A DNA stretch of 64,000 bases from Kryptolebias marmoratus (taxonomy: Eukaryota > Chordata > Actinopteri > Cyprinodontiformes > Rivulidae): the NCBI RefSeq assembly GCF_001649575.2, contig NC_051438.1:27799605-27863604 (forward strand). The letters are read 5' to 3'. Positions 21,751 to 32,799 of the stretch are shown piece by piece. The notes beneath the pieces were generated by a model. That model had not been told where the DNA came from. It searched no databases and saw only the letters and a program-made list of their open reading frames with translations. The stretch's first letter is position 1; each line of letters opens with the position of its first letter. Made by a program: the position numbers and the translations under genes.

Positions 21751-22440
21751 GGACCTTAACTGTCATGTTACACTGATTGTATCCGTGGTACAGCATCACA
21801 GCTATGGTTTAAAGGTGCTGGTCCAAAAATACAACAAGGTCACACTCTCAAAAACTGACATTTTGAACAACAGCAGGAAGCAAAGACACTCCGACCATCT
21901 TTACTTACTTTGTGGGTCAGAAACTGTAAAGTTTTGGCTTAAAGTCTGTCCTTTACAGGTAAGAAAATAATTTCCCACAAACATCCAAAAGCAGAAGTTG
22001 TTTTTCTCTGGCTTGTAAGCAAACGCAGCACCTTTAAGATGAAGTCTCAGTTAGCAGTTTCTGTCCTCTGAAGGTCTGTTTCTGTCTCTTCTCACGTTGA
22101 AAACACACAATTAATATGTCACTGACTCCGTGTAGGGCTCCAACAGGGCGCACTTCTTCACTTGAACTCTTTCAGGAATCCGATGACGTCACAGCATGTT
22201 TGATTTATGCAGCATGAGCTTTTTAGCCGCTGCTGCAGAGACACACCGTCTCCAGTTTCTCCTTTTACAGAATTTCAGCCTTGAACTGGATCAGGAGAGA
22301 AAACATGTTCAGCTTCAACACGCGTTTCCCCCGAAATTCATCCGACTCGTTTCACTTTAATGTATCTGATAAAATACTGACGCTAACAGTTTGTTTTTTA
22401 TACCTGTCTGTGCGCTCGTTGTAGTTTTATAAATTTATAA
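21751..22440. other. No recognised feature
   Basis: Ordinary non-coding sequence leading into the TAGC-rich array. Confidence 0.3.
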
Positions 22441-22840
22441 ATTAGCTTTTAGCGAGTGGTTTGCTTTATTGCTAGCTTTAGCTTTTAGCAACTGGTTTGC
22501 TAGCTTTAGCTTTTAGTGACTAGTTTGCTAACTTTAGCTTTTAGACTATTTTGCCAACTTTAGCTTTTAGCGAGTGGTTTGCTAACTTTAGGGGCCAATT
22601 TTGCTAGCTTTAGCTTTTAGCAACTGGTTTGCTAGCTTTAGCTTTTAGTGAGTAGTTTGCTATCTTTAGCTTTTAGCAACTGGTTTGCTAGCTTTACCTT
22701 TTGGGGCCATTTTGCTAGCTTTAGCTTTTAGAGCCTAAATTGCTAACTTTAGCTTTCAGTGAGTGGTTTGCTAGCTTTAGCTTTTAGGGCCTTGTTTGCT
22801 AATTAGCTGTAAGTAACTGTTTTCCAGTTTTAGCTTCTGT
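22441..22840 (+). repeat. TAGC-rich minisatellite, 28-bp unit, about 12 copies
   Basis: Consensus unit AGCTTTTAGCAACTGG + TTTGCTAGCTTT. Copies differ mainly in the AACTGG section, and a few are shortened to 22-27 bp. The core is shared with arrays at 29.1, 50.5, 51.9, 54.7 and 57.1 kb. Confidence 0.95.
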
Positions 22841-22999
22841 TCTAACAAATCACTGTTTAAAAATGTCTGCAGTCATTCAGCGTTCTCACTGCAGAAAATC
22901 CATTTTCTGTAGTGTCAGAAAATGTAGCCTTTTTTCCATCAAAGGGTGACAGAAAACAACAGCAACATGTTTTAATCATATAAAAGTAATTTAACTTGA
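22841..22999. other. No recognised feature
   Basis: Short non-coding spacer. Confidence 0.3.
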
Positions 23000-23420
23000 C
23001 AGGAAATCTGCTGACTGGAAAGTCCTCCAGCGCTTTATTTATTGGGAACTCTTTATAACATCTCTAATAACATCTATCATTCTAAAAGTGCAGAGAGGAA
23101 CATCTTCAGCATAACGTCGCTCCACAGCTGTATCACAGAAATGTTAGATAAAGGTCAAAACGAGCACTTCAGCCTCGCTCAACACCAGCGCTAATGCAGC
23201 TCTGAGTAATGCTCAAACATTTATCAAGCTAAGGAACCCAGTGACACGAGAATCCCTGCAGACTTTGTTAGTATTACTACACCTGCCAGGCTTTTTAATC
23301 CTGCGTGGCGTGCACATAATGATGACGGATGTGGCAGATCTTACACTTATACCTCCTTAATTCAAACCCACTTCACACTGAGAGTGCTGCAGACCTAAAA
23401 GCTTTTTCTTTTTATAATGT
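23000..23420. promoter_or_regulatory. Candidate conserved non-coding region
   Basis: Dense unique sequence with GTATTACTACACCTGCC, GTGCACATAATGATGACGG and ACCTCCTTAATTCAAACC near 23270-23375. It has no repeats, in contrast with both flanks. No long frame is present. Conservation is inferred from appearance only. Confidence 0.25.
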
Positions 23421-24009
23421 AAACTCCAAAGCCATAAAAGATATCTGTTTCTTTGTGAGGTTTACACGGTTAAAATAAAAGTTGCGTCGGTTTGTTTTAG
23501 CATCAGGGTTTTAATGTTTTAGGGAACATATCCAACTTTTTTCTGAACATCTTGTCTGGATCACATAAAAATACCAACACTCCAGGTAATTATTTATTAT
23601 TGGTGCATGAGCTTATCTAAAGTATTGTTTCCTTCCACCAACAGCACCATCAAAAAACGGCGTCCTGGGGTCAATTTTACTCAAGTAGAGGTCAGCGATT
23701 CAGGATAAAGAACAGGAAGCTGGGCTTGACTGAGCCCGGCTTAATTGGTTTCACAAACACTGAGCCAGGATGAGAAAAAACAACTACGCCAATTATCTTA
23801 CCTGGAGAAAAACTTTGGATACCAATGATCCCTGGTACCTGTGTTCCCCCGGGACAACCCCATGTTGCCAGATACCTATGTTCTCCTGGGGTTATTAATG
23901 AAAGTCTTGAAAGATGACTGACTCCCCTTTCAAATGTCTTTTTAATACAAATTTAAAAATATATATTAAATTACAGTAAGAAAGCTGCAATTCTTGGAAA
24001 TCATGAGTT
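23421..24009. other. Unannotated; first trace of the ~35-bp repeat
   Basis: Near 23825-23890, GATCCCTGGTACCTGTGTTC and CATGTTGCCAGATACC are inverted relatives of the units in the following array. The rest is unremarkable. Confidence 0.4.
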
Positions 24010-24665
24010 TCTGGGTGCCGGGGAACATAAGTACCAGTAGGGATCCAGAGAACAAATGGGTGTAGTGGAGGACAGAGTGATCTGGGGAACACTGAGTAGT
24101 ACTGAGGAACATAGAGAGATCTGGCAACATAGGGTCGTACTAGGGAACATGGGTAGATCTGGCAACATGTGGTTGTACCAGTGAACATAGGGGATCTGGG
24201 GAACAAATGGCTGTACTGGGGAACATAAGGGATCCAGAGAACAAACTGGGTACCAGGAAAAATATGGGATCCAGGGAACAAATGGCTGTCCCGGCTGTAT
24301 AGGGGGATCTGGCAACATAAGGTTGTACCGGGGAACATAGGTAGATCTGACAACGTGTGGTAGTACTGAGGAACATAGAGAGATCTGGAAACATAAGGTT
24401 GAACTGGGGAACATGGGTAGATCTGGCAACAGGTGGTTGTACCAGGGAACATAGGGTCGTACTTGGGAACAGGTAGATCTGGCAACATTGAGTAGTACTG
24501 AGGAACATAGGGAATCTGGGGAACAAAAGCTGTACTGGGGAACATAAAGGATCCAGAGAACAAACTGGTGTACCAGGAAACATATGAGATCTAGGGAACG
24601 AATGGCTGTCCCGACTGTATAGGGGGATCTGGCAACATGGGTTCATACTGGGGAACATTGGAATG
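24010..24665 (+). repeat. ~35-bp minisatellite with 320-bp higher-order duplication
   Basis: Units of the form GGAACATAGGTAGATCTGGC + AACATNNGGTTGTACTG. A multi-unit block starting near 24191 recurs near 24511 with the same order of variants (GATCTGGGGAACAAA, GATCCAGAGAACAAACTGG, GGCTGTCCCGNCTGTATAGG). A block of several units was therefore duplicated as a whole. Three overlapping minus-strand frames rich in Pro, Cys, Ser and Val are products of the array. Confidence 0.92.
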
Positions 24666-25740
24666 ACCTTCTCCAACGCTGTAAGAGCAGCAGTCTCTAT
24701 GCAAGAAATGTCAACTGTAACCTTATGAGTTCTTTTCAGTATTTAAATGTTTTTAAATTAAAAAAACAGATGTCTGTGGGGCTAGTTATGGAATTTTATT
24801 GCTCCATCATTGGTTGAAAAGCTAGGTACATGAAGAAAAAGTGTGTTTTTCTGATTAGAGCAACTCAAGACTGATTTCTGAAAACACGTTTTAGGTTTAA
24901 CTGTAGCACTAAACATCCAACATGTGGTCCTGGACGGAGATGAACTGCAAACAAATTAAGGTTAATGGCGTGAAAGTTGTTTGTAAAACTCCGTCATCTC
25001 CGGCTGAACGCCGACCAGTACTCCGCTCCTCCTTCTGGGTCGCTGCCAGGAGGTCCAGACCCGACCGGGGCAGCAGAAGTCGCGTCTCGGTTACCGTTTC
25101 AACACGTTCCTTTGAGGGGAAAGTCCCAGACGTGCTGCGGTTTGCTCCCTGACCTTCTTCTTCTTCTTCTCCTGCGTTAAATCACACGTTGTGTTCGCTC
25201 GCGGTTTTGTTGTTTATTTCCTGGAGACAGTTTGATGATGATTATGGTTCGATCGGGTCGACGGACTCCGCCGTGCAGAATTATATTGAGACATCTGCAC
25301 ATTGAGAAAGACTTTCATGGGTTTTTAATTACACGCCTCTCGTGATTCTTCATTCATATTGTGGACAGTATTTACATGATTGTCCAAAAATACCTGTAAG
25401 AATTCATCGCAACAAGAAAACAGTTTGAAAAGTTGGCTAATTTAAATGACTACTTTAAATACACACACACACACACGAAATTCTGACAACTACGGCTGTT
25501 GGTATTTTCCCATAAATTACACAGATTTCACCGTATTTTGACACATTCCCACCGTGGTGTTTACAGCAACGTTCTGACAACCACAGCTGTAAAGGTTAAA
25601 GATAAAATACATCAATGTGGTTCACAGTTAATACGAGAAACCATTATTAATTCGACAAGACAAGAATGGACATGATTACTCAATAAGTTTTCATGAACTT
25701 TTTAGGAAACGTCAACTATGAAACAAGTGGTTAGATTTTG
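24666..25740. other. Unannotated; small AC tract and short repeated motif
   Basis: An (AC)n tract is at about 25460-25476. ATTCTGACAACTACGGCTG near 25481 and GTTCTGACAACCACAGCTG near 25571 are related, and a third form lies near 26990, so an old interspersed repeat is probable. No gene seen. Confidence 0.35.
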
Positions 25741-25751
25741 GTGGTGATTGA

Positions 25752-25765
25752 AGGTCATAAGGTCA
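25752..25765 (+). promoter_or_regulatory. DR2-type half-site pair
   Basis: AGGTCA TA AGGTCA: two perfect half-sites with a 2-bp spacer. It is in the first unit of the ~250-bp repeat. Confidence 0.45.
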
Positions 25766-26000
25766 AATTCAAAGTCAGTCCGTGCTCTAACTCTGCAGCT
25801 GGACACCTCATGGGTCAAGCGTGATCACCACTGATTTCAAAGCCATGGGGTTTTGTCTCGCTAATGTTTACCAGATACCATGGACTTGGTGTTCGGTGAT
25901 CAGGAGATGTTTTTTTCAGTTTAAAGTTGTTATTTTATTATTATGGCCGCTGGATGGATTACTACTGGTAGTACTAATTGGGTGATCACTATTGATTTCA

Positions 26001-26021
26001 AGGTCATAAGGTCAAAGGTCA
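26001..26021 (+). promoter_or_regulatory. Triple AGGTCA: DR2 plus DR1
   Basis: Three perfect AGGTCA half-sites at 26001-26006, 26009-26014 and 26016-26021, with spacers of 2 and 1 bp. The second pair is a perfect DR1, the arrangement used by RXR heterodimers, HNF4 and COUP-TF. Confidence 0.5.
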
Positions 26022-26268
26022 ACATCACGGCTGACCTGATGCTCTAAGTAACAGTGTAACGTCAGAGTGTCAAACTGTACAGCTGGATCTCTTAGGTTGA
26101 GGGTGATCACCATTGATTTCAAGGTCATGGGGTTCTGTCTCCCTGATGTTATCAAGGACTTCTATGATCAGGAGATGTTTTATTCACTCTAAAGTTGTTA
26201 TTTTATTATTATGGCCGCTGGATGGATTACTGCTGGTAGTACTCATTGGGTGATCACGATTGATTTCA

Positions 26269-26289
26269 AGGTCATAGGGTCAAAGGTCA
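26269..26289 (+). promoter_or_regulatory. Triple half-site: DR2 plus DR1
   Basis: AGGTCA, GGGTCA and AGGTCA with spacers of 2 and 1 bp. One base differs from the perfect set at 26001. Confidence 0.45.
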
Positions 26290-26400
26290 ACCTCACAGTT
26301 GACCCAATGCTCTAACTAACAGTCTAATGTAGGAATGTCAAACTGCACAGCCGGACACCTCACGGGTCAAAGATGATGCCTGTTGAGTTCAAGGTTCATG

Positions 26401-26413
26401 GGGTCAAAGGTCA
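26401..26413 (+). promoter_or_regulatory. DR1-type pair
   Basis: GGGTCA A AGGTCA in the partial last unit of the repeat. Confidence 0.4.
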
Positions 26414-26440
26414 CAGATGACCCCTGTGTTAAAACCTCCT

Positions 26441-27437
26441 CTCTGCTCCTACAAAACCTTTTAATTCCTGGTTGTGAGAACAGATTTGGATAAAATGTTC
26501 AGGAAATGTTGAGGTTAAATTCTGGTTCTGATCCAGATTATGAAAAAAGTTTTTTTTTTTTATTTGTACATTTTAAGTTTTTGTTCCATCATTTGTAAGT
26601 TGTTTGGTCATTTATTGATTGTGAAACTAACATCTCTGAATAACACAAACTTATATCGTTAACATCCGACCGACTCAAGTGACCCGGATCATTTTAGAGA
26701 GCGACTCGGATTAACGACTAGGATTAACCCGACTTTACCAACTCTACGCTTCCACGATACTCACCTGTCCTTCATTTACTAATCAGCCTTTCCTACCTGG
26801 ATGAATGTTACGGTTCATTCCTCTGACGGGATTTTTATCCTTAGTTTGTTTTTCTGTTCTCACAGCTTTTTATTTATTAGTTTTTTTCTGTTTGGTTCTG
26901 TTTGTGTTCTGTATTCTACCTGAGAAGAACAGGATTACTGTTTCAAAATAAAAGTCCTATCATACTGTCACCATTTTTTCTTATAGTGAAACTCTGCCAA
27001 CCACAGCTGCTGGTATTCAAGCATAATTTATTCTTTTTAAAACAAGCACATCACTTTTTAAGGTTGAACATTAAGCAAAAAAGTCACTTTTTTATTTTTC
27101 TAAAAACCATCGATTCCTGATGACATATTTCCTGATTTTGTCGTCTTTCCTGCTGTATTATAAACTGGTATGTTTTTAAAATGTATGAAACGGAGGAAAA
27201 ATGTTTCTAAGAGTTATTGAGACATGCCAAAGCAGCTCCTGCCTGGAAATCCAACAAACAGAAAACTTTCTGCTTCCAAGCCCAAGTAGAAATTTGGATC
27301 TAACTTTTATAATCTAAACTACGATGGGGCCAGACTCTAGGAAGAGCACCTAAATAAATACTGTTATAAAAGTTGTGCGAGGAAAAAACTGCATATTTTC
27401 TTTGTTCGTGGCGGCGCTGCCTGATCTGACCTCTTTA
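26441..27437. other. No recognised feature
   Basis: AT-rich non-coding sequence. The 72-codon frame at 26902-27120 has no domain. Confidence 0.35.
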
Positions 27438-27785
27438 GGACACCCTCGGGTCTCAGGAAGACGTCCTCGGACATCAGATCAGACAACCTCGGATGTCAGA
27501 CTGTAGGCATCAGACTCAGACAGACGTGCCTCAGAGAGAAAATCCTTCTGCAGATGATGTCAGGTCTTATCTGAATTGTTTTGCAAAGACGTCATCAACG
27601 TGCGGCCGTGGCAGATCATCTTCCGTGGTGACCTTCTACCCTGGTGTCGATGTTTCTGAGACTTTTTACTCTGATGTCGTTCAGTCAGAAGTCTGATTGG
27701 GTTTTTCTGTGATGCTTTTTTGGTTGATATCTGAGCTCGTCTGATCTGATGTCTGAGGGTGTTTTCCTGACAGCCGAGGATGTCC
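27438..27785. repeat. 62-bp inverted repeat around a ~220-bp core
   Basis: The arms at 27438-27499 and 27724-27785 are inverted copies with about 80 percent identity by eye. They share GACATCAGATCAGAC and its reverse. The core holds scattered TCAGAC/GTCTGA words. It may be a foldback element. No target duplication was recognised. Confidence 0.7.
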
Positions 27786-28019
27786 AAAAATGTGCACCGA
27801 ACGCTCCATCGATGCTGCGCTTTCCACACAGTTCTCCTGGACTGAGCCGGCGTGCCGAGGATCTCACTGCGAGGGCCTCCTGATCGGGTTCTACCTCAGG
27901 CTGCAATAACGGGAGACTAGACCACAGGAAATCCCCGTTGAGCACAAGCACACAGTTTTTATTTAACTCAGTGACTAGAAGCTTTATTTTTCTACAAGCG
28001 GGTGCCACACACAGCTGAG
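27786..28019. other. No recognised feature
   Basis: Ordinary non-coding sequence. Confidence 0.3.
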
Positions 28020-28720
28020 CGCGGCGTGTAGCGTTTCATGCAGGAAGGCATGTGTCCCGGGAATAATGAGTTCACAGGATCACGGCTCCGTTTGGTTTCA
28101 GATAAAGCCGTTCACTTATTCGGAAAGTATATTTGGCTTTTAATTTAGCTAAGCCTTCATAACTGCCCAATCGAGCCCTCGATTCAAACGGGCTTTAGCG
28201 ACCTACAGCGCAGGGCTCGCGCATGGCGGCCAGTTTAAGTCCGCAGATGTTGTTGTAACATCCCTGAGAGGGAAGCAGTGTGCCGGGCGGCTGGAAAAGC
28301 ACACAGGACTCAAACTCCGAGGGGCAAGTCGGCCATAAAGGAGACAGAGACCAAAAAAACATCTGAGACAATAGCTTGGCTCCTGCCTTGCTTCTGTTGC
28401 CTGAAAGGCTGCTTTGAAGCACATACCTGTTTCCTATTTGTTTCCTGGGAGTCTCGTTTCCTGCGAGGCAGAGCGACCTTCTCTGACCCCCGACCCGTCT
28501 CCGTTACTGGCAGCAGGGCAGCTGACTAACTGCTGGAATAACGACGGCAGGAAGCCAGCGTCCTCGTCAGCTGCGTCCAGCTTCAATCATCGGACGGCTC
28601 CTTTCAGCAAATTTAATTTGAGGGAAATGCGTAATAATGATAATCCAACAATGATGCAGCAGGCTGCAGTCGAGGGTTTAAATCCTCAGGGCAACAGGAA
28701 GTAAACAAAACAGAGAAATG
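28020..28720. promoter_or_regulatory. Candidate conserved non-coding region
   Basis: About 700 bp of unique sequence. It includes TTTGGCTTTTAATTTAGC near 28132, GGCCATAAAGGAGACAG near 28331 and CAGCAAATTTAATTTGAGGG near 28606. Overlapping frames on both strands carry no domain. It resembles a developmental regulatory region, by appearance only. Confidence 0.3.
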
Positions 28721-29119
28721 AAATACCTGGGTCTTGTTTTAGCCTGTTGGAGTCAAACTGATCTGTTTCAGAAACAGGAATCTGAGACCTGAAGCACCTG
28801 GGGAAACTCTCAGCCCAGAACCCATCCTTGGTTCTAACAGGGAGGCGGGGGTCACCAGCTCATCTGTTTTATTCAGAGTTTAGGTTTGGCAGAACTAACA
28901 AGTCGTCAGAATGTCCTGAATGATTGTCTCTTTGACTCTGTTGGAGGTTTGCAGCCTTCAGCTCTCTGTCCTGAAACAATCCTCCACACCTGCTCCTCAT
29001 TCACGCCGTGAGCTTTAGATGGTCGGGTAGCAACCGGTTAAATATTCCAAACACGGCTCTGATTAAGTCCCCAAACAAAAACTTCACTCATATTTGACAG
29101 ATGTACAGATATTAAAATG
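28721..29119. other. No recognised feature
   Basis: Ordinary non-coding sequence before the TAGC-rich array. Confidence 0.3.
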
Positions 29120-29139
29120 CATTTGGACAGAAATGAACC

Positions 29140-29560
29140 GCTTTTAGTGAGCTGTTTGCTACTTTTAGCTAGCATTTAGCTGCTTTTATGCATCATTTAG
29201 CTGCTTTTATGCATCATTTAGCTGCTTTATGTAGCATTTAGCTGCTATTAGGTAACATTTAGCTGCTTTTTGTATCATTTAGCTGCTTTTTGTATCATTT
29301 AGCTGCTTTTTGTATTATTTAGCTGCTATTAGGTAACATTTAGCTGCTTTTTGTAGCATTTAGCTGCTTTTATGTAGCATTTAGCTGCTTTATGAAGCAT
29401 TTAGCTGCTATTATGTAACATTTTGCTGCTTTTTGTAGCATTTTGCTGCTTTTTGTAGCATTTAGCTGTTATTAGGTAACATTTTGCTACTTTTTGTAGC
29501 ATTTAGCTGCTTTATGACGCATTTAGCTGTTTTTATGTAATATTTGGCTGCTGTTTTCCT
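29140..29560 (+). repeat. TAGC-rich minisatellite, 20-21-bp unit, about 19 copies
   Basis: The unit is GCTTTTTGTAGCATTTAGCT, with alternation between GTAGC, GTATC, GGTAAC and ATGCATC forms. It is regular and nearly free of other insertions. The same ATTTAGCT core links it to the other TAGC-rich arrays. Confidence 0.95.
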
Positions 29561-30329
29561 GCTTCATCAGTTTCACCTTCTTCGGCAGTCATTTAGCTCA
29601 TACTGTATTTCTCCACTTGGTCTTCATTTTTCTTTGTGAGTCAACAGAACACGACAGCCGTCTTTGTAAAACAATCCGGTTGTTTTTCTAAATTTGCAGA
29701 ACGTCTGTCCTCGATCCTATCAGACAGAAACTAACTGCGCCGCTGAAATCCGGCCGTACGGCTCGACTGAAGGCGCTGAAACCGACGGCGTGTTTGAGTT
29801 TTTCACAGTGCGGGTTTTTTAAGTAACCCTATCTCACGCCAGTTATGCAAAAGTTGTAAACACAATCAGCGGGATAATCATAACAGGAAAACTGTGGTCT
29901 TACTCCCTTCGAAAAACACAAAAATGCTTTATTGAAAGAATCAGTCCAACAAATACGGGACAAAACGCAACATTTCTGCAAAGATAGAGAAAATTAAGAG
30001 GACCGAAACGGTAGGAAGAGCAACATTTGACACCTCCTGAAATGCTTTCCTAAGTCCTGATTTATTAAATGTTTCAGGCGAAAGCTGGAAATCCTCCATT
30101 TGTAAGTCGAGGCTCAGGCGCAAGTTTCACACGAGGACGACATTATGGCCGACTCGTCGCGTCAGCTTCAGTCAAACGAGGCAGTAAATCATTGGTCCTC
30201 CTTAGATCTGCCTCCAAGAAACTCAGGAAACGTAAGGAATAAAAAGAATGGTAGTTTGAGAGCGATTAGGATACAGGATGAAAATAAAATGACAAACACA
30301 TGCTATTAATGACCAACATCTGATGTTGC
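29561..30329. other. Unannotated
   Basis: A minus frame at 29941-30123 ends about 10 bp before an AATAAA on that strand (near 29929-29934). It is only 60 codons without a domain and is not called. The rest is ordinary. Confidence 0.3.
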
Positions 30330-30540
30330 TGCTCATGCCTCGCGCAGGAATCAAAGACACGTGCGCGGCAGAGGGCGGGCGGCGCGGAGTTCAGCCGCCG
30401 GGCGTTGCCTGGTGGCTCTGCGGCGGGCACGCAACGCCGCCGGGAACTCGCTCAGCGCTGGAGCGGCTGCTCGCTGATTCAACTCCAAACAGACGAGAGG
30501 GTTCGGTGAACTGCTGTTAGACCAGAGTCAGGTCTCCCCC
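30330..30540. promoter_or_regulatory. CpG-rich patch
   Basis: Very dense in CG dinucleotides, for example GTGCGCGGCAGAGGGCGGGC near 30361 and GCACGCAACGCCGCCGGG near 30427. It directly precedes the 74-bp GC-rich array. Such a patch could be a CpG-island promoter or simply part of the GC-rich repeat environment. No transcript evidence is visible. Confidence 0.35.
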
Positions 30541-30541
30541 N
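30541..30541. other. Single ambiguous base
   Basis: One N in a C run at the left edge of the 74-bp tandem array, so the array edge may be imperfectly assembled. Confidence 0.99.
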
Positions 30542-31045
30542 CCCGACCGCGGCATGAAGTCACATCCAGGTCCCCCCCGACCGCCGCCGCTTCGTCCACG
30601 AGCTGCTGCTTTCTCCCCGACCGCGGCATGAAGTCACATCCAGGTCCCCCCCGACCGCCGCCGCTTCGTCCACGAGCTGCTGCTTTCTCCCCGACCGCGG
30701 CATGAAGTCACATCCAGGTCCCCCCCGACCGCCGCCGCTTCGTCCACGAGCTGCTGCTTTCTCCCCGACCGCGGCATGAAGTCACATCCAGGTCCCCCCC
30801 GACCGCCGCCGCTTCGTCCACGAGCTGCTGCTTTCTCCCCGACCGCGGCATGAAGTCACATCCAGGTCCCCCCCGACCGCCGCCGCTTCGTCCACGAGCT
30901 GCTGCTTTCTCCCCGACCGCGGCATGAAGTCACATCCAGGTCCCCCCCGACCGCCGCCGCTTCGTCCCCGACCGCCGCCGCTTCGTCCCCGAGCCGCCGC
31001 TGCCGCTTCGTCCCCGACCGCCACATGAAGTCACATCCAGGTCCT
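30542..31045 (+). repeat. 74-bp GC-rich minisatellite, six units plus a degenerate end
   Basis: CCGCGGCATGAAGTCACATC recurs at 30547, 30621, 30695, 30769, 30843 and 30917, exactly 74 bp apart. The units are identical by eye. After 30917 a shorter CCGCCGCCGCTTCGTCCCCG repeat takes over, and a last ATGAAGTCACATCCAGG appears near 31024. The minus strand has runs of six or seven G. A minus frame at 30782-31024 translates the array and is not a gene. Confidence 0.97.
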
Positions 31046-32799
31046 CCCTGTCCACGCCGGGGCTCCGCCGCTGCTCCGTTTTTGAGTCGGAGGATAGAAA
31101 TCAGCTTTGTTGGGGTCAGAGGTCAGTTCAGGTCCTTCAATTAAACAAAGCTCACATCGGAGAACTGGGCAGACATTTTGTTCTGCTTTGGAAGGGCTGG
31201 AGACAGGCAGCAGCTCCGCCACGACCCAGAAAGATGGATCCATCCATCAGTCCGTCCATCCATCCGTCCGTCCATCCAGAGCCACCAACCTGCCGTTTGG
31301 ACTGAGGACACCGGAGAAGACGTGCAGAACCTCACACCCGGGACCTTCTCGCTGCAAGGCGACGCTGCTAACATCCTGCAGAACCAGTCCACCTTATAGC
31401 ATTTTAACTTTTATTTCCCACGGCCCTCGTGATGCAAACAAAGTCCGAACGATTACCAGAGCAGATCTGAGGAACTGTAAAGTTTAAAGTAATCAGCTCC
31501 AACAGTTAGTTTGTTTTTAAATACTTGTCGACTTCTGCAGGAACATCTGCACAAACGCAGTGGGAATAAATTTTAAAAAAGAGGCTTTTGTTGTTTCTAA
31601 AAAGCTTCCTTCTGCAAACAAACAGATCAATGAAGACATTTAAATCTACCAAATGTTTCCTGTCTTCAGTTCAGATCTGTGACTTATTAAATTTCATTAA
31701 AATTCTGGTTTTTATGGCGACACGTCTGAATCAACCGGCTCCATTTTCACTGATTACTGCAGAGTTTTTACTGACATTTCGTGCAGATTTTACAGATCAG
31801 TCGACTCGTTTCTCGACTCGGAACTCCGGCCTCAAAACTGATATTTTGACAGATTAAAGTTTCGAGTCCGTCCTGCTAAAAATAAACGCATTAATTATGT
31901 CTCAACATCGGGTCGACATCTGCAGAAAAGTGATTAAAAAACAACCGATTTGCAGTTGTATCAACATTAAATTTGGCATTAATGTCTTCTGCAGATGGCG
32001 AAGCTCCCTGTAGGTGCCTCAGAGAAAACTTCCCCCTGGTGAGACACAGTTGACATAATCTAGATTTATTATTAACATCTGGTTCTTTTATCTCCATCAT
32101 AATACTTTCATGTCAAAGATATGAGCATTTTGTCTCCTTTTGAAAGCTCGCCACGAATTCTTGAGTGAAGTTACATGAAGTCCTCCTACAAATATATACA
32201 CAAATACTCCTGTAAAAGTGCCGCAGCACCTGTTTCTCACAAAGATTGAGTGGTTTTACATCCTTAACTTGCCATATTTATCCAACATGTTTCAGTTTTT
32301 ATCTGCTGCTGAAGATGGCGCAGGGCTGGGAGGAGGTTTCCTCAAAGCAGCCGCAGCTTCGTACCAACGAACGCCGCTGGGGCCGTGGTGGCGCGTTTCT
32401 CCGAGTTAAGATCCAATTTGTTTCCTGTCATCTTCTGACTGAAGTTGATGGTTTCTGGCAGCAGAATTTAAACTCGTTGAGGAGCAAAATGTGCGTTTTT
32501 TTTCCTCCTGAAGCTCAAATCTTCTGCAGAAAACGGATCCAGGAGCGGCGAGCCTTTCAGCCGTCTGACCACAAAGACTGCTCACAATTAATTTACAGTA
32601 TTTTTAGAATTTCCAACCGGCTCGTCCCTGCAGACAAACGAAACACTTTGTTGTTTTACGACGTCTCCGAAAGGACAAAAAGCAGAGAGAGCGCTGCTGT
32701 AGGAAAAGCTGAGTCGATAAAGTTTGGTATTCGACGCCGAGCGGTAGAATAAAACGTTAGCAGGTACGCTGCCAGCGTCTGCAGCTGCAGTGAATTCAG
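31046..32799. other. Unannotated; short CATC repeat
   Basis: A short CATC/CGTC simple repeat runs at about 31228-31278. The 168-codon frame at 32246-32752 is the longest non-repeat frame in the window, but it shows no domain and has a starting context of unrelated hydrophobic residues. I do not call it. Confidence 0.35.

Larger units (their letters stand above)
25741..26440 (+). repeat. ~250-bp tandem repeat with nuclear-receptor half-sites
   Basis: Two full and two partial units, spaced about 250-270 bp. Shared blocks include GTGATCACCATTGATTTCA, GTTATTTTATTATTATGGCC and GCTGGATGGATTACT. Each unit carries clustered AGGTCA half-sites. An inverted relative is at 53168-53450. Confidence 0.9.

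Noticed and set aside
22441..22840. CRISPR-like regular spacing of 28 bp
   Set aside because: The whole unit is repeated and there are no spacers. It is a minisatellite.
23895..24676. Three overlapping minus-strand frames of 142-222 codons rich in Pro, Cys and Phe
   Set aside because: All three frames are open through the same ~35-bp minisatellite.
29941..30123. 60-codon minus frame with an AATAAA just downstream, as a last exon
   Set aside because: Too short, no domain, and AATAAA is frequent in AT-rich DNA. The splice-acceptor-like tract lies inside the frame.
32246..32752. 168-codon plus-strand frame, the longest outside repeats
   Set aside because: No recognisable domain, mixed composition, no splice or promoter context. 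Chance frame in GC-moderate sequence.
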